Assembly: GCA_963630555.1 (NCBI GenBank)
Contig: CAVGND010000002.1
Location: forward strand, 1 to 64,000
Direction of reading: 5' to 3'
DNA length: 64,000 nt
From: CAVALG01 sp963630555
Lineage (GTDB): Bacteria; Bacillota; Clostridia; Oscillospirales; Acutalibacteraceae
The notes under the pieces were generated by a model. It was given only the letters and a program-made list of their open reading frames with translations, ran no database searches and was not told where the DNA came from. The position numbers and the translations under genes were made by a program. Below, piece after piece: positions 50,555 to 60,512 of the stretch (the first letter of the stretch is position 1; every line of letters begins with the position of its first letter).

Positions 50555-52324
50555 TCAGTTATCCTGTTCTTCGGAAGGCGGTTGTGTATCCGGATTCCCG
50601 TCCGCTTCGAGATTTTCGGTCTGCTCCGGCTCTGTATTTTCCGGCGGTAAAGGCGGTAAATCGGCATTGTCCGATTCCGTTTCAGGTTCGTCGGCGTTCT
50701 GCGATTCATCGTCGGTATTTTCATCGTCCGGCGTTTCCTCGGGCGGCAATTCATCACCGGTGGTTTCTTCAGCTTCGGATGTTTCTTCGGCTTCAGTTGT
50801 TTCTTCGGTTTCTTCGGCTTCAGCCCGAGCGGCGGCAGCGGCTGCCGCTTTGTTCTTATACACAACGGTTATGCCCACAATAAGCATCAGAATCGGAAGC
50901 AGAGCGGCAAAGAATACCGAGATGATTATTTTTTGCTCTTCACTGTCGACCGTCAATTTCTCGGTAGGAACAGCCTTATCCTTAACCGAAAGCCCCGAAC
51001 CGCCTATAACACTGTCAACAACCTCACCAATGGCGGTATAGTTGCCCGAATATTGGTTGTTAATCCAGTTAATATTAAGCATATCGGCGCAGCCGACAAA
51101 CACGCGGCTTTTACTGCCGTTTTTTACGGCTTCGGAAACCGCTGCAACCGCGGTTTCAGGTGCTTCCGTGCCGCCGTCCGTGCTGCTGCCGTCAGCCCCC
51201 TCGGCAAGGAGGACAGCAGTGTCGGATGATTTCAGAACAATCTCGGCCTTGACGCCGCTTTTTGATTCAAGTATCTTTACAGGCGCATTCTGACCCGAAA
51301 TAATAAGTAAATCACTGCTTTGAATGTAATTGTTATCTTTTTCGGTCTGAAGGCCGAAAGTTGTAACATCCGAAGGCATACGGTTTTCTTCATTGGTTTC
51401 AGCCAACACACCTTCGCCGACCTCAACACCCCAATTACTCAAAAGTTTGTTAAGATTAGGAGTATCAGGTGTTGAAGCGGCCGCAAAATAGAGAAGTTTT
51501 TTGCCGCCTTTATTTAAAAATCCATCTAATTTTTCGGCATCTTCCTCGGATATATCTTTTTCAAGAGAAGAAATAAGGCAGGCTGAACAGTCGGAAAAGT
51601 CGGCTTTTGCAATTTCTCCCGAAATCTCGGTAAATGTATATTTATCGTTAAGTATCGTACTTAATACATAGGTCGTATTTTCGTCACAGTAGTCGGTAAA
51701 CATTGCAACAGACGACATTGTGAGTTTTGAAGCAAGCGCCGTCTCAATTCTGTTTGCCGTTATTTCATATCCGTCTTCAGTGTTTATGTCATACATATTA
51801 CCGAGTTTAATGGTTGAATATGAAGTCGAATCATTCTTATCGGTAACGGAAACAATAATATCCCCGTAGCCGTACTCGGCGTCCGAAAAGCGTTTTGAAA
51901 GTTTCGCCATATTATCGCCGTACGGATCGGTAAATTTAAGAGTTATGTTTTTATTGAGTTTTGGGTATTCTTCAAGAAGTTTAACAGTCTGAACCAGGCA
52001 AGGCTCAAGGTCGTTATTCAGTTCCTCGGTCTGCATATTGTGTTTTACATACTGCTTGTAGCCTTCGCCGAGATAGTCGTCACGGTCGGCAAGAACCAGT
52101 ATCTCCGCCTTGTTTTTATAAGAACGGATAAACTCCTTATTTTCGGCGGACAGGCTTAACATCTTCTTGGAAGTTATATCGGCGGTAAGATTAAATTCGC
52201 CCGAAAAAACAACGGCAGCAATATTAAGCAGTACGGTTGTTACCGTTAATATCACAAGTGCGGTTATGAGGTACGCCCTATGGTCGCCCGTGTGATCCGA
52301 ATGTTTAAAATGAAATCTATTCAT
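50555..52324 (-). CDS. GldG-like ABC-associated extracytoplasmic protein
   Basis: 589 residues. An N-terminal span (~19-40) is followed by an extracytoplasmic GldG/DUF7088-type domain (~45-450) with LTADITSKKMLSLS near its start, then a second span (~468-490), an Ala/Glu-rich helix and a very acidic Glu/Pro/Thr tail (~500-589). GldG-type proteins pair with an ABC-2 permease and ATPase; their substrates outside gliding bacteria are unknown. The acidic cytoplasmic tail is unusual. Coupled to the permease gene by a 4-base overlap. Confidence 0.8.
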   Translation of the reverse strand: MNRFHFKHSDHTGDHRAYLITALVILTVTTVLLNIAAVVFSGEFNLTADITSKKMLSLSAENKEFIRSYKNKAEILVLADRDDYLGEGYKQYVKHNMQTEELNNDLEPCLVQTVKLLEEYPKLNKNITLKFTDPYGDNMAKLSKRFSDAEYGYGDIIVSVTDKNDSTSYSTIKLGNMYDINTEDGYEITANRIETALASKLTMSSVAMFTDYCDENTTYVLSTILNDKYTFTEISGEIAKADFSDCSACLISSLEKDISEEDAEKLDGFLNKGGKKLLYFAAASTPDTPNLNKLLSNWGVEVGEGVLAETNEENRMPSDVTTFGLQTEKDNNYIQSSDLLIISGQNAPVKILESKSGVKAEIVLKSSDTAVLLAEGADGSSTDGGTEAPETAVAAVSEAVKNGSKSRVFVGCADMLNINWINNQYSGNYTAIGEVVDSVIGGSGLSVKDKAVPTEKLTVDSEEQKIIISVFFAALLPILMLIVGITVVYKNKAAAAAAARAEAEETEETTEAEETSEAEETTGDELPPEETPDDENTDDESQNADEPETESDNADLPPLPPENTEPEQTENLEADGNPDTQPPSEEQDN

Positions 52325-53022
52325 CTGTCGCCGCCCCCTGCTCTTTTAACATTTTCAATTATCGCGACTGCACAAATTGCCAAAGCGGAAACCGTAACAC
52401 ACAAAACCGCAGCCGAAAAATCTATTCCTCCGTCTAAAAACAGTTTGTAGCGTTCGGCAGGCGATATAAAAGCGGCTGCTGCCGATACGGCGGGAATACT
52501 TCCCACAAGGTTGTCCGCAACGATAAGCAAAAGCACAAAAGCCATATTTGCAAAAAGGGCGGACGCGCGGTTCTTGAACAGATACGATATAAAATTTGCA
52601 AACCCGACAAAGGCAAGCCCGAACAGCAAAATTCCTATTAAACGGCTTAAATAGAGCAGGTTGTCCGCCTTTGTGTGGGAAAGGGTCACAAGTTGATACA
52701 ATACCGTCGGCACACAGCATACCGCATAAAACAGATATGCCGCAAAAAAACTGCCGAACGATTCAGCAAACGGTTTTTTCTGTACAACAGAATCGTCAAC
52801 CTCGCTGTTTTTGCAACTTTTGCCGAATGAAAACATTGTTATAAACGGCGTTGCAAAAAGCAATATGTACATATATGCTGTATAGAACCGTGCGGTGTAT
52901 TCGCCGTTATTAAGTATAACGGCGAATGACACTCCGGCAACAAGCAGTATTGCCGTTAATATCGCATACCCCCTGAACGAGGTGAAATATGCTTTAAACT
53001 TACTTTTAAAAATTTCGCCCAT
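52321..53022 (-). CDS. ABC-2-type permease (GldF-like)
   Basis: 233 residues with six hydrophobic spans and no soluble domain, matching ABC-2 membrane proteins of the NosY/GldF type. It stands upstream of the GldG-like gene. The expected ATPase gene is absent; the next gene upstream is glgA, 163 bases away. The pair must recruit an ATPase encoded elsewhere or be a remnant. Confidence 0.82.
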   Translation of the reverse strand: MGEIFKSKFKAYFTSFRGYAILTAILLVAGVSFAVILNNGEYTARFYTAYMYILLFATPFITMFSFGKSCKNSEVDDSVVQKKPFAESFGSFFAAYLFYAVCCVPTVLYQLVTLSHTKADNLLYLSRLIGILLFGLAFVGFANFISYLFKNRASALFANMAFVLLLIVADNLVGSIPAVSAAAAFISPAERYKLFLDGGIDFSAAVLCVTVSALAICAVAIIENVKRAGGGDR

Positions 53023-53185
53023 TTTCTTTCCTCCCTTTCGGTATTACGGACGCTTTTGCAGATTTACGGCGTACCGCAAAATACGCCGTACAGGCCGGCG
53101 AGAGTTAACCCCCGCCAGCCTAAGCCGAATAGATTATATCACTTACAGAAAAAATAAATGTAAACATTGTGTAAATCTGAAGTTG

Positions 53186-54604
53186 TTAAAGTATATTTTT
53201 ATAAAGTTTTATATACTCGTTAGCCGAAGCGCCCCAACTGTTATCGCAGTTCATAGCGCGCTTGACAAGGGTGTTCCAGCCTTCTTTATTTTTATAGCCT
53301 TCAACAGCCCTGTAAACGGCATGCGCCATTTCGTGGGCATTATAATTGGTAAATACAAAGCCGTTGCCGTTACCGTCCCCGGAATCCTGAATGGTATCGG
53401 CAAGTCCGCCGGTTTCCCTTACAACGGGGATTGAACCGTACCGCAGGGCAACAAGTTGCGACAGGCCGCAAGGCTCGCTTTTTGACGGCATCAGGAAAAT
53501 ATCGCTGCCGGCATATATCTTATGGGCAAGGTCGGGGACAAAGCCCAAACGGAGCCCGACCTTATCGGGGTATTTTTCACTCATTGAATGGAAGAAAGTT
53601 TCAAATTCCCATTCGCCGCTGCCGAGTATTACAAATCGCAGACCCATTTTAAGCATATCTTCAAACTCGCACTTTACAAGGTCGAACCCCTTGTGGGAAA
53701 CAAGCCTTGAAACTATGCCTACAAGCGGAAGGTCGTCATTCATGGGCAGCCCGAAAAGTTCCAGCAGTTTAAGTTTGTTTTCCGCTTTGTTTTTCGGGTT
53801 ATCGGCGCTGTAATTGCTCCAGATATGCTCGTCTTTTGCGGGATTGTAAACATCGGTATCTATTCCGTTTACAATGCCGTGCAGTTTAAAACTGCGCTCC
53901 TTTAATATTCCGTCAAGTTTGTGCGCATACCACGGGTTCATAATCTCATTGGCATAGGTAGGGCTGACGGTAGTAACCATATTGGCACATTCGATAGCGC
54001 CCTTCATAAAATTTATGCATCCGTCATATTCCACAATATGCGCAAGCGACTCCGGTATGCCCAAAACATCATCAAGCAATTCCATACCGTATTTGCCCTG
54101 ATACTGTATATTGTGTATTGTGAAAACGGTTTTGATATTGCTGTACAAATCGTGATGATTACGGTAAAACATATCAAGATATACAGGCACAAGCGCAGTC
54201 TGCCAATCATTGCAATGAATAATATCGGGCTTAAAGTCTATAAGCGGCAGTATTTCAAGAACCGCACGGGAGAAAAATGCAAAGCGCTCAGCGTCATCAT
54301 AGTGTCCGTAAAGGCCGCTGCGTTTAAAATAATATTGATTGTCCAAAAGGTAATATATTACGCCGTCATGTTTTATTTCAAAAACTCCGCAATATTGTCT
54401 TCTCCATGCAACCGGGACGGAAATGCTCCCTAAAAATTTCATATTGTGCCTGTGTTCTTCGGAAACACATTCATAAAGCGGCATTACCACACGGCAGCCC
54501 ACAAGTCGTTTTCTGAGTGCTTTGGGCAAAGCGCCTGCAACATCGGCAAGTCCGCCCGACATAGCAAAAGGATAGGCTTCACTTGAAGCAAACAATACTT
54601 TCAT
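53186..54604 (-). CDS. glgA: Glycogen synthase (ADP-glucose type, GT5)
   Basis: 472 residues from the ATG at 54604, giving the family start MKVLFASSEAYPF; the frame extends 21 codons further. GT5 motifs: SGGLADVAGALPKAL at 16-30, VFTIHNIQYQG, and the C-terminal PSKSEPCGLSQL...GSIPVVRETGGL. The residue equivalent to the ADP-glucose-binding Lys15 of E. coli (KTGGL) is Met15 here. Last gene of the glycogen operon. Hairpins at 53066-53089 and 53092-53119 follow, without T-runs. Confidence 0.94.
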   Translation of the reverse strand: MKVLFASSEAYPFAMSGGLADVAGALPKALRKRLVGCRVVMPLYECVSEEHRHNMKFLGSISVPVAWRRQYCGVFEIKHDGVIYYLLDNQYYFKRSGLYGHYDDAERFAFFSRAVLEILPLIDFKPDIIHCNDWQTALVPVYLDMFYRNHHDLYSNIKTVFTIHNIQYQGKYGMELLDDVLGIPESLAHIVEYDGCINFMKGAIECANMVTTVSPTYANEIMNPWYAHKLDGILKERSFKLHGIVNGIDTDVYNPAKDEHIWSNYSADNPKNKAENKLKLLELFGLPMNDDLPLVGIVSRLVSHKGFDLVKCEFEDMLKMGLRFVILGSGEWEFETFFHSMSEKYPDKVGLRLGFVPDLAHKIYAGSDIFLMPSKSEPCGLSQLVALRYGSIPVVRETGGLADTIQDSGDGNGNGFVFTNYNAHEMAHAVYRAVEGYKNKEGWNTLVKRAMNCDNSWGASANEYIKLYKNIL

Positions 54605-54686
54605 TACAAATCTCCGTTCCGCCGCCGAAACGTCTTTTATATGCCCCGAAATGCCCGCCGGCGGCATGGCAGGCAGAGGTCGTTTA

Positions 54687-55808
54687 TTATACTTTTTTGC
54701 CTTTGGGTATATACAGGTAATACGACGCAGACCCTGAAATCTCGCTGCCGTCGCTTACCGCAACATCCTTGTCGGCAGTAACATATTTAAGCGACGCGCC
54801 TTTACCTACAACAGTATCCTGCATTATAATGCAATTTTCTACCGTTGCGCCTTTTTCAATGGTAACGCCGCGGAAAATAACCGAATTTTTAACCTTACCG
54901 TCTATGCGACAGCCGTCCGCCACCAATGATGATGTAACATCGGCGTCAAGTCCGTATTTTGTCGGCATATCGTCACGCGTTTTGGTAAGAACAGGCCGTT
55001 CGGGGTTGAATATCTCACGGCGCACATTTTCGTCGTCAAGCAATTCGCGGTGAAAATCAACATATGTTTCAACACTGTCAATCAGTTTTGCGTATCCCTT
55101 AATCTCGTAACCGTTTATGTTAAGGGTGTCAATATTCGGCTGCAAAATATCTCTGCTTATGCTTACCCGATTTTCGGCGGTACACTCCTCAACCAGTTCA
55201 ATAAGTTTAAGACGATTGATTACCATAATGTTAAAACCGTAATTTTTTTCTTTATCCGAACCGTTTGTCATAAGTATCTTGCTGATTTTGCCGTCATCCT
55301 CCACTGTATAAGAAAGAAGTTTACGGCTGCAATTTTCAATTACGCCTTTATGGAAAGCAACGGTTATATCCGCGCCTTTTTTAATATGCTCGGCAAGCAT
55401 TTCCCTTAAATCAAAGTTCATAACCATATCGGCATCGCTTAAAATTACGTATTCTTCATTTGAATACCGCAAAAATGATATTGCTCCGTACAAAGCGTCT
55501 ATATGGCTTCGGTGCAGCCCGCTGTCACCGAAAACATAGGGCGGCAAAAGATATATGCCCCCGTTTTTACGGTCGAGATCCCACGGTTTTCCGGAACCGA
55601 GGTGATCCATTAATGACTTATAGTTGGAACGGGTAACCAAACCGACTTTTTCAATTCCTGCATTAACAAGCATAGAAAGCGTAAAGTCTATAAGGCGGTA
55701 CCGCCCTGCCACGGGCAGTGAAGCTATTGATCTGCTCTCGGTCATGGATGCCAACAGTTTATCGTGAGCATTGGTAAATACAACCGAAACCGCTTTATTC
55801 ACTCTCAT
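54687..55808 (-). CDS. glgD: GlgD-type regulatory subunit of ADP-glucose pyrophosphorylase
   Basis: 373 residues. Nucleotidyltransferase fold plus left-handed beta helix, like GlgC, but the GGxGSRL nucleotide loop is replaced by NAHDKLLASMTESR, the hallmark of the non-catalytic GlgD subunit of Firmicutes. It likely forms a heterotetramer with GlgC and tunes its activity. ATG overlaps the glgC stop (ATGA). Confidence 0.93.
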   Translation of the reverse strand: MRVNKAVSVVFTNAHDKLLASMTESRSIASLPVAGRYRLIDFTLSMLVNAGIEKVGLVTRSNYKSLMDHLGSGKPWDLDRKNGGIYLLPPYVFGDSGLHRSHIDALYGAISFLRYSNEEYVILSDADMVMNFDLREMLAEHIKKGADITVAFHKGVIENCSRKLLSYTVEDDGKISKILMTNGSDKEKNYGFNIMVINRLKLIELVEECTAENRVSISRDILQPNIDTLNINGYEIKGYAKLIDSVETYVDFHRELLDDENVRREIFNPERPVLTKTRDDMPTKYGLDADVTSSLVADGCRIDGKVKNSVIFRGVTIEKGATVENCIIMQDTVVGKGASLKYVTADKDVAVSDGSEISGSASYYLYIPKGKKV

Positions 55809-57022
55809 ATCTTTTCGCCCTCCCTAACATCTTTCTCTATCATAAGTCCGGGGCTGACCTCTGCGTTTTCTCCTACGGTAATTCCGGGCCCTACTACCGC
55901 AACTCCCCATTTGCTTAAATCACTGCAAAGTTCCGGTCTGCCGCCGATGTGTGCTCCTTTTTTTATGACGGCATTTTCAGCCACGATGGCATATTCAACC
56001 GATGCGCCGCTTTCCACCCTGGCACCCGGCATTACAATACTGTCAAGCACTGTAGCACCCTCTTCAACAGTAACATTATCAAAAAGAATGGAATATTCAA
56101 GTTCGCCCGATATATTACAGCCCTCCGTAATCAGTGAGTTTTGTATTTTGGCTTTATCCGACACATATTGCGGCGGAGCCGACGGCGTTCTTGAAGATAT
56201 TTTCCAATCGGGATCGGATAAATTAAGCCCGAGTTTCGGGTTAAGAAGGTCGAGGTTTGCCTCCCACAGCGAATCTATAGTACCGACATCTTTCCAATAT
56301 CCGTTAAAAGTATACGCCATAAGTTTTTCACCCGATGACAGCATAAGCGGTATAATGTTTTTGCCGAAATCATTGCTTGAGGACGCGTCGTTTTCGTCCT
56401 GTATCAGGTATTTCCTTAATTTCTGCCAATCAAAAACATATATACCCATAGAAGCAAGATTGCTTTTGGGGTGTTTGGGTTTTTCTTCAAATTCATACAC
56501 CGAACCGTCAGGGTTACAGTTCATTATTCCGAAGCGGGATGCCTCCTCCTTTTCAACCTCCATTACCGCAATCGTGCACGCTGCGCCCGACTCCTTATGG
56601 GCGGATATCATTTCCGAATAATCCATTTTATAAATATGGTCGCCCGACAGAACAAGCACATACTCCGGATCATATCTTTCAATAAAATTAATATTCTGGT
56701 ATATAGCGTTCGCAGTGCCTTTATACCAGTCGGCACCCGCACTTTTCTGATAAGGCGGAAGAATGTGCACGCCTCCACTGCTGCGGTCAAGATCCCACGG
56801 TTTACCCGAACCGACATAATCATTAAGTTCAAGAGGTTGGTATTGGGTAAGCACGCCTACGGTATATATGCCCGAATTGGCACAGTTTGAAAGCGGAAAA
56901 TCAATAATTCTGTACTTTCCGCCGTACGGAACGGCAGGCTTTGCCACATTCCGCGTCAACACGCCAAGCCGGCTCCCCTGTCCTCCGGCAAGTAACATTG
57001 CTACACACTCTGTCTTTTTCAA
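55805..57022 (-). CDS. glgC: Glucose-1-phosphate adenylyltransferase
   Basis: 405 residues from a TTG at 57022 (AGAGGAG upstream), giving the usual ~8 residues before MLLAGGQGSRLGVLT. PAVPYGGKYRIIDFPLSNC and VLSGDHIYKMDY are intact, as is the C-terminal beta helix. Makes ADP-glucose from ATP and glucose 1-phosphate, the committed step of glycogen synthesis. Confidence 0.95.
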   Translation of the reverse strand: MKKTECVAMLLAGGQGSRLGVLTRNVAKPAVPYGGKYRIIDFPLSNCANSGIYTVGVLTQYQPLELNDYVGSGKPWDLDRSSGGVHILPPYQKSAGADWYKGTANAIYQNINFIERYDPEYVLVLSGDHIYKMDYSEMISAHKESGAACTIAVMEVEKEEASRFGIMNCNPDGSVYEFEEKPKHPKSNLASMGIYVFDWQKLRKYLIQDENDASSSNDFGKNIIPLMLSSGEKLMAYTFNGYWKDVGTIDSLWEANLDLLNPKLGLNLSDPDWKISSRTPSAPPQYVSDKAKIQNSLITEGCNISGELEYSILFDNVTVEEGATVLDSIVMPGARVESGASVEYAIVAENAVIKKGAHIGGRPELCSDLSKWGVAVVGPGITVGENAEVSPGLMIEKDVREGEKI

Positions 57023-57117
57023 GAAAAAACAACTCCTCTGCTAAAGCAGACAAAATACGGCGATTGCGTGATTTTGCCCATCTTTATTAAAATTACTCGA
57101 TTAAATTCGGCAACCGA

Positions 57118-59061
57118 TTATTTGCCGCGATGCGTCTTAACGGCTCGTTTTGCCCCTGCGCCGAGTGCCGCCGGCTTATGTTTTACCGGTGTGCCTTTAA
57201 GATAGATTACCGACATACCGGGTACCGTTAGCGAAATTGAATTATCAAACCCGTGCATCGGTATTTTTTCGGATTTTACGGTCTTTTTATCATATTTTCC
57301 TTTGCCGCCGTATTTTTCCTCATCACTCGAAAAAACAACGTGATAATTTCCTGCGAACGGTGCGCCTATACGGTATTCGTAACGGTCAACCGGAGCAAAA
57401 TTGCATATGCATATAACCTTTTCGCCCTGCTTATCTATTCTCATAAACGAGATTATACTTTGGGTGTTATCATCGTTGGATATCCAGTTGAACCCGTCCC
57501 AACCCGAATCATTTTCCCAAAATGCGGGCGTATCAATATAGAATTTATTAAGATCGGCACAAAACTGCTGCGTCATACGGTGCTTATCATACTCAAGCAA
57601 GAGCCAATCAAGTTCCTGCTTATAATTCCATTCTATAAACTGCCCGAACTCGCTTCCCATAAACAAAAGTTTCTTGCCGGGATGCGCCATCATATAGGCG
57701 TAAAAAGCACGCAACCCGTCAAACTTCAAATCATAATCTCCCGGCATTTTACCTATAAGCGAACATTTACCGTGAACCACCTCGTCGTGTGATACGGGCA
57801 AAATAAAGTTTTCGGAAAATGCGTAAAAGAATGAGAATGTGAGCGAGTTATGATTATCCTTGCGGAACAGCGGGTCAAGCGACATATACCGCAGCATATC
57901 GTTCATCCATCCCATATTCCACTTGAAATTAAAGCCCAATCCGCCCGAATATCCGGGCTTTGTAACCATAGGCCATGCAGTGGACTCCTCGGCTATCATA
58001 AGGGCGTCGGGGAACTCCGTAAACACCGCCTCGCTGAGTTTACGCAAAAAATCAATCGCTTCAAGATTTTCTTTGCCGCCGTAAATATTAGGCGTCCATT
58101 CCCCGTCTTTGCGGTTATAGTCAAGATACAGCATTGAAGCGACGGCGTCAACCCGCAATCCGTCAATGTGATATTCACGGAACCAGAAAAGTGCATTTGA
58201 TATAAGAAACGAGCGAACTGCACCCTTTCCGTAATCAAACACCGCAGTTCCCCATTCCTCGTGTTCGCCTTTTTTTGGGTCGGCATATTCGTAACAGGGC
58301 GTACCGTCAAAACGGTAGAGCGCAAATTCATCTTTCGGGAAATGTGCCGGAACCCAGTCAAGAATAACGCCTATGCCTGCGGCGTGCATTATGTCAACAA
58401 ACTTCATAAAATCTTCGGGCGTACCGTAGCGCGATGTGGGCGCAAAATATCCGGTAACCTGATATCCCCATGAACCCTCAAACGGGTATTCCGCAACGGG
58501 CATAATCTCAACATGGGTATAGTTCATTTGTTTCACATATTTTGAAAGTTCTTCACCGAATTTCACATAATCAAAGAAATTCCCGTCGGCATATCTTTTC
58601 CAAGAGCCCAAATGAACTTCATATATATTCATCGGGCTGTTGTAAACATCGCGGTTTGACTTTTCTTTAAACCAATCCGCATCCTTCCACTCATAGCCGG
58701 ATATATCATAAACCTTTGAAGCGTTTGCGGGCGCAGTTTCAAAATGCGTGCCGTATGGGTCGCTTTTCAGTACGGTATTGCCGCTTTGGGAGGTAACGGC
58801 ATATTTATAGGTTTCAAATTCCTTAATACCTTTTATAAACAGTTCATACACACCGTGGCCGATATTCTGCATTTTATATGCCGATCTGTCCCACTCGCAA
58901 AAATCGCCTGTAACGCAAACTTCGGAGGCATTCGGCGCCCACACTCTGAAAATGACTCCTTTTTCGCCGTTTACGGCGTTAAAATGTGCACCGAAATATT
59001 TATAGCAGTCAAAACCTGCACCGATATCAAATTTGTTAAGAATTTCATTATCCATTCCCAT
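57118..59061 (-). CDS. glgB: 1,4-alpha-glucan branching enzyme (GH13)
   Basis: 647 residues. N-terminal CBM48-like domain (~20-110), then the GH13 barrel with nucleophile Asp in DGLRVDAVASML, acid Glu in MIAEESTAWP, and LPVSHDEVVHGK. Introduces alpha-1,6 branches. First gene of the glgB-C-D-A operon; no phosphorylase or debranching gene is present. The start may be the second Met. An AT-rich 350-base region precedes it, with a possible TATAAT at 59183-59188 (leftward) lacking a good -35. Confidence 0.95.
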   Translation of the reverse strand: MGMDNEILNKFDIGAGFDCYKYFGAHFNAVNGEKGVIFRVWAPNASEVCVTGDFCEWDRSAYKMQNIGHGVYELFIKGIKEFETYKYAVTSQSGNTVLKSDPYGTHFETAPANASKVYDISGYEWKDADWFKEKSNRDVYNSPMNIYEVHLGSWKRYADGNFFDYVKFGEELSKYVKQMNYTHVEIMPVAEYPFEGSWGYQVTGYFAPTSRYGTPEDFMKFVDIMHAAGIGVILDWVPAHFPKDEFALYRFDGTPCYEYADPKKGEHEEWGTAVFDYGKGAVRSFLISNALFWFREYHIDGLRVDAVASMLYLDYNRKDGEWTPNIYGGKENLEAIDFLRKLSEAVFTEFPDALMIAEESTAWPMVTKPGYSGGLGFNFKWNMGWMNDMLRYMSLDPLFRKDNHNSLTFSFFYAFSENFILPVSHDEVVHGKCSLIGKMPGDYDLKFDGLRAFYAYMMAHPGKKLLFMGSEFGQFIEWNYKQELDWLLLEYDKHRMTQQFCADLNKFYIDTPAFWENDSGWDGFNWISNDDNTQSIISFMRIDKQGEKVICICNFAPVDRYEYRIGAPFAGNYHVVFSSDEEKYGGKGKYDKKTVKSEKIPMHGFDNSISLTVPGMSVIYLKGTPVKHKPAALGAGAKRAVKTHRGK

Positions 59062-59299
59062 TAATTATAATCCCCCTGCTGTCTGATTATTATTATTTTA
59101 ACAAATAAACTCAAACTTTTCAATAATTTTCTTATACATTTTCAAAATAAAATGTAAATTTATTGTTGAACTTTTTGTGCTAATTATACAAAAACTCGCT
59201 TTTTCTGACACATAAAGCGAATAATCGCAACGGTTACGCAAAAATTCAGGTCAAAAGTTAAATCGGGCAAAACGAATCGGAGGGTATTAAATGCGAGCC

Positions 59300-59328
59300 G
59301 AAAAAAACGCTGCCCATACAAGGCAGCG
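59300..59328 (-). terminator. Terminator of hemW
   Basis: CGCTGCC/GGCAGCG stem with 7-base loop; in the leftward direction it is followed by seven T. The rest of the 59062-59411 gap is AT-rich with nothing else recognised. Confidence 0.88.
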
Positions 59329-59411
59329 TAATATCCGTTTGTGCTTTTATTTTTTTGACTTTTGTTGCTAATGACTTTTGTTACTAAAATGTAATTCGGG
59401 TCATTTTCCTC

Positions 59412-60512
59412 TTAAATAAATTCGGTAATTATACTGTTTGAAAGCAAAAATCCTTTTTCGGTCAAGCGCAGGAAGTTATCGCCGATTTCTATAAACCCCG
59501 CACTCTTCAATCTGGCGGCTTTCTTTATGTTATATCTAAACTCACAGCCGAATTTTTTACGGAAATCGTCAAATAACAAGCCGTCTGACAGGCGCAGGCG
59601 CAACATAATATATTCTTCGGCGTCGCCGCCCGAACCGTCACAAATAAAATCCCCGCCGTTTATAAAATCTTCAACGCTTCCGGCAAAATGAAAGCGGCGT
59701 CCGTTTATAAAGGAGTGCGCGGCAGGGCCCAGCCCAAGGTACGGCTTACCGAGCCAATATTTTGTATTGTGAAAAGAACGGTATCCCTTTTTTGCAAAAT
59801 TGGATATTTCGTAATGTTCATATCCGCACCCGGCGAGATATTCGCAGGTTTTAAGATACATTTCCGCCGTTTCGTCATCACTCGGCAGACACAATGAGGA
59901 AGCATTGGCCCTGCCGAAAGGTGTTCCCTGCTCTATTTTTAAAATATATGCCGATATATGCTGCGGATCAAAGGATGTTAAAAAGTCAAGCGAATATTTA
60001 AGGCTTTTTTCATTGCTGTACGGAACGCCGAGCATCAGATCAAGCGATATGTTGTTTATTCCGGCGTTTCTTGCGGCGGCAACCGTCCTTTCAACATCAC
60101 GGTTTTTGTGCCGCCTGCCGAGCATCTCAAGTTCATCAGCATTTGCCGACTGAACGCCGAGCGATATACGATTGACACCCACAGCGGCAAGGCAAGAAAA
60201 AGTTTCCGCCAAATCATCGGCGGGGTTAGCCTCGACTGTTATTTCGCCGGACGAAAAATTAAAGGCACTTTTAGCGGTTGAAATAATTTGTGCGAGCATT
60301 TCGCTGTCAAGCACCGTCGGCGTTCCGCCGCCGATGTAAACGGTGTTTGAAAGCATAGGAAAGCGCTCCCCGAAAGCCTTTATCCGGTCACAGAGAGCGC
60401 GCACATACCGCTCTTTTAAGGCAGAATCCGCCTTAAAAGAGTAGAAATTACAATATGAACATTTTTGCTCACAAAAAGGTATATGAATATATACGCCCGA
60501 ATCAGTCAGCAA
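59412..60512 (-). CDS. hemW: HemW-like radical SAM protein
   Basis: 366 residues. The radical-SAM motif is PFCEQKCSYCNFYS, and YIGGGTPTVL follows. The C-terminal HemN_C region is present. Earlier annotated as oxygen-independent coproporphyrinogen oxidase; members with CNFY are HemW heme chaperones. Starts at a TTG inside the last codons of the pduL gene (11-base overlap), so they are co-transcribed. Confidence 0.92.
   Translation of the reverse strand: MLTDSGVYIHIPFCEQKCSYCNFYSFKADSALKERYVRALCDRIKAFGERFPMLSNTVYIGGGTPTVLDSEMLAQIISTAKSAFNFSSGEITVEANPADDLAETFSCLAAVGVNRISLGVQSANADELEMLGRRHKNRDVERTVAAARNAGINNISLDLMLGVPYSNEKSLKYSLDFLTSFDPQHISAYILKIEQGTPFGRANASSLCLPSDDETAEMYLKTCEYLAGCGYEHYEISNFAKKGYRSFHNTKYWLGKPYLGLGPAAHSFINGRRFHFAGSVEDFINGGDFICDGSGGDAEEYIMLRLRLSDGLLFDDFRKKFGCEFRYNIKKAARLKSAGFIEIGDNFLRLTEKGFLLSNSIITEFI

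Noticed and set aside
54687..55808. Second catalytic GlgC
   Set aside because: The nucleotide-binding GGxGSRL loop is replaced, as in regulatory GlgD subunits.
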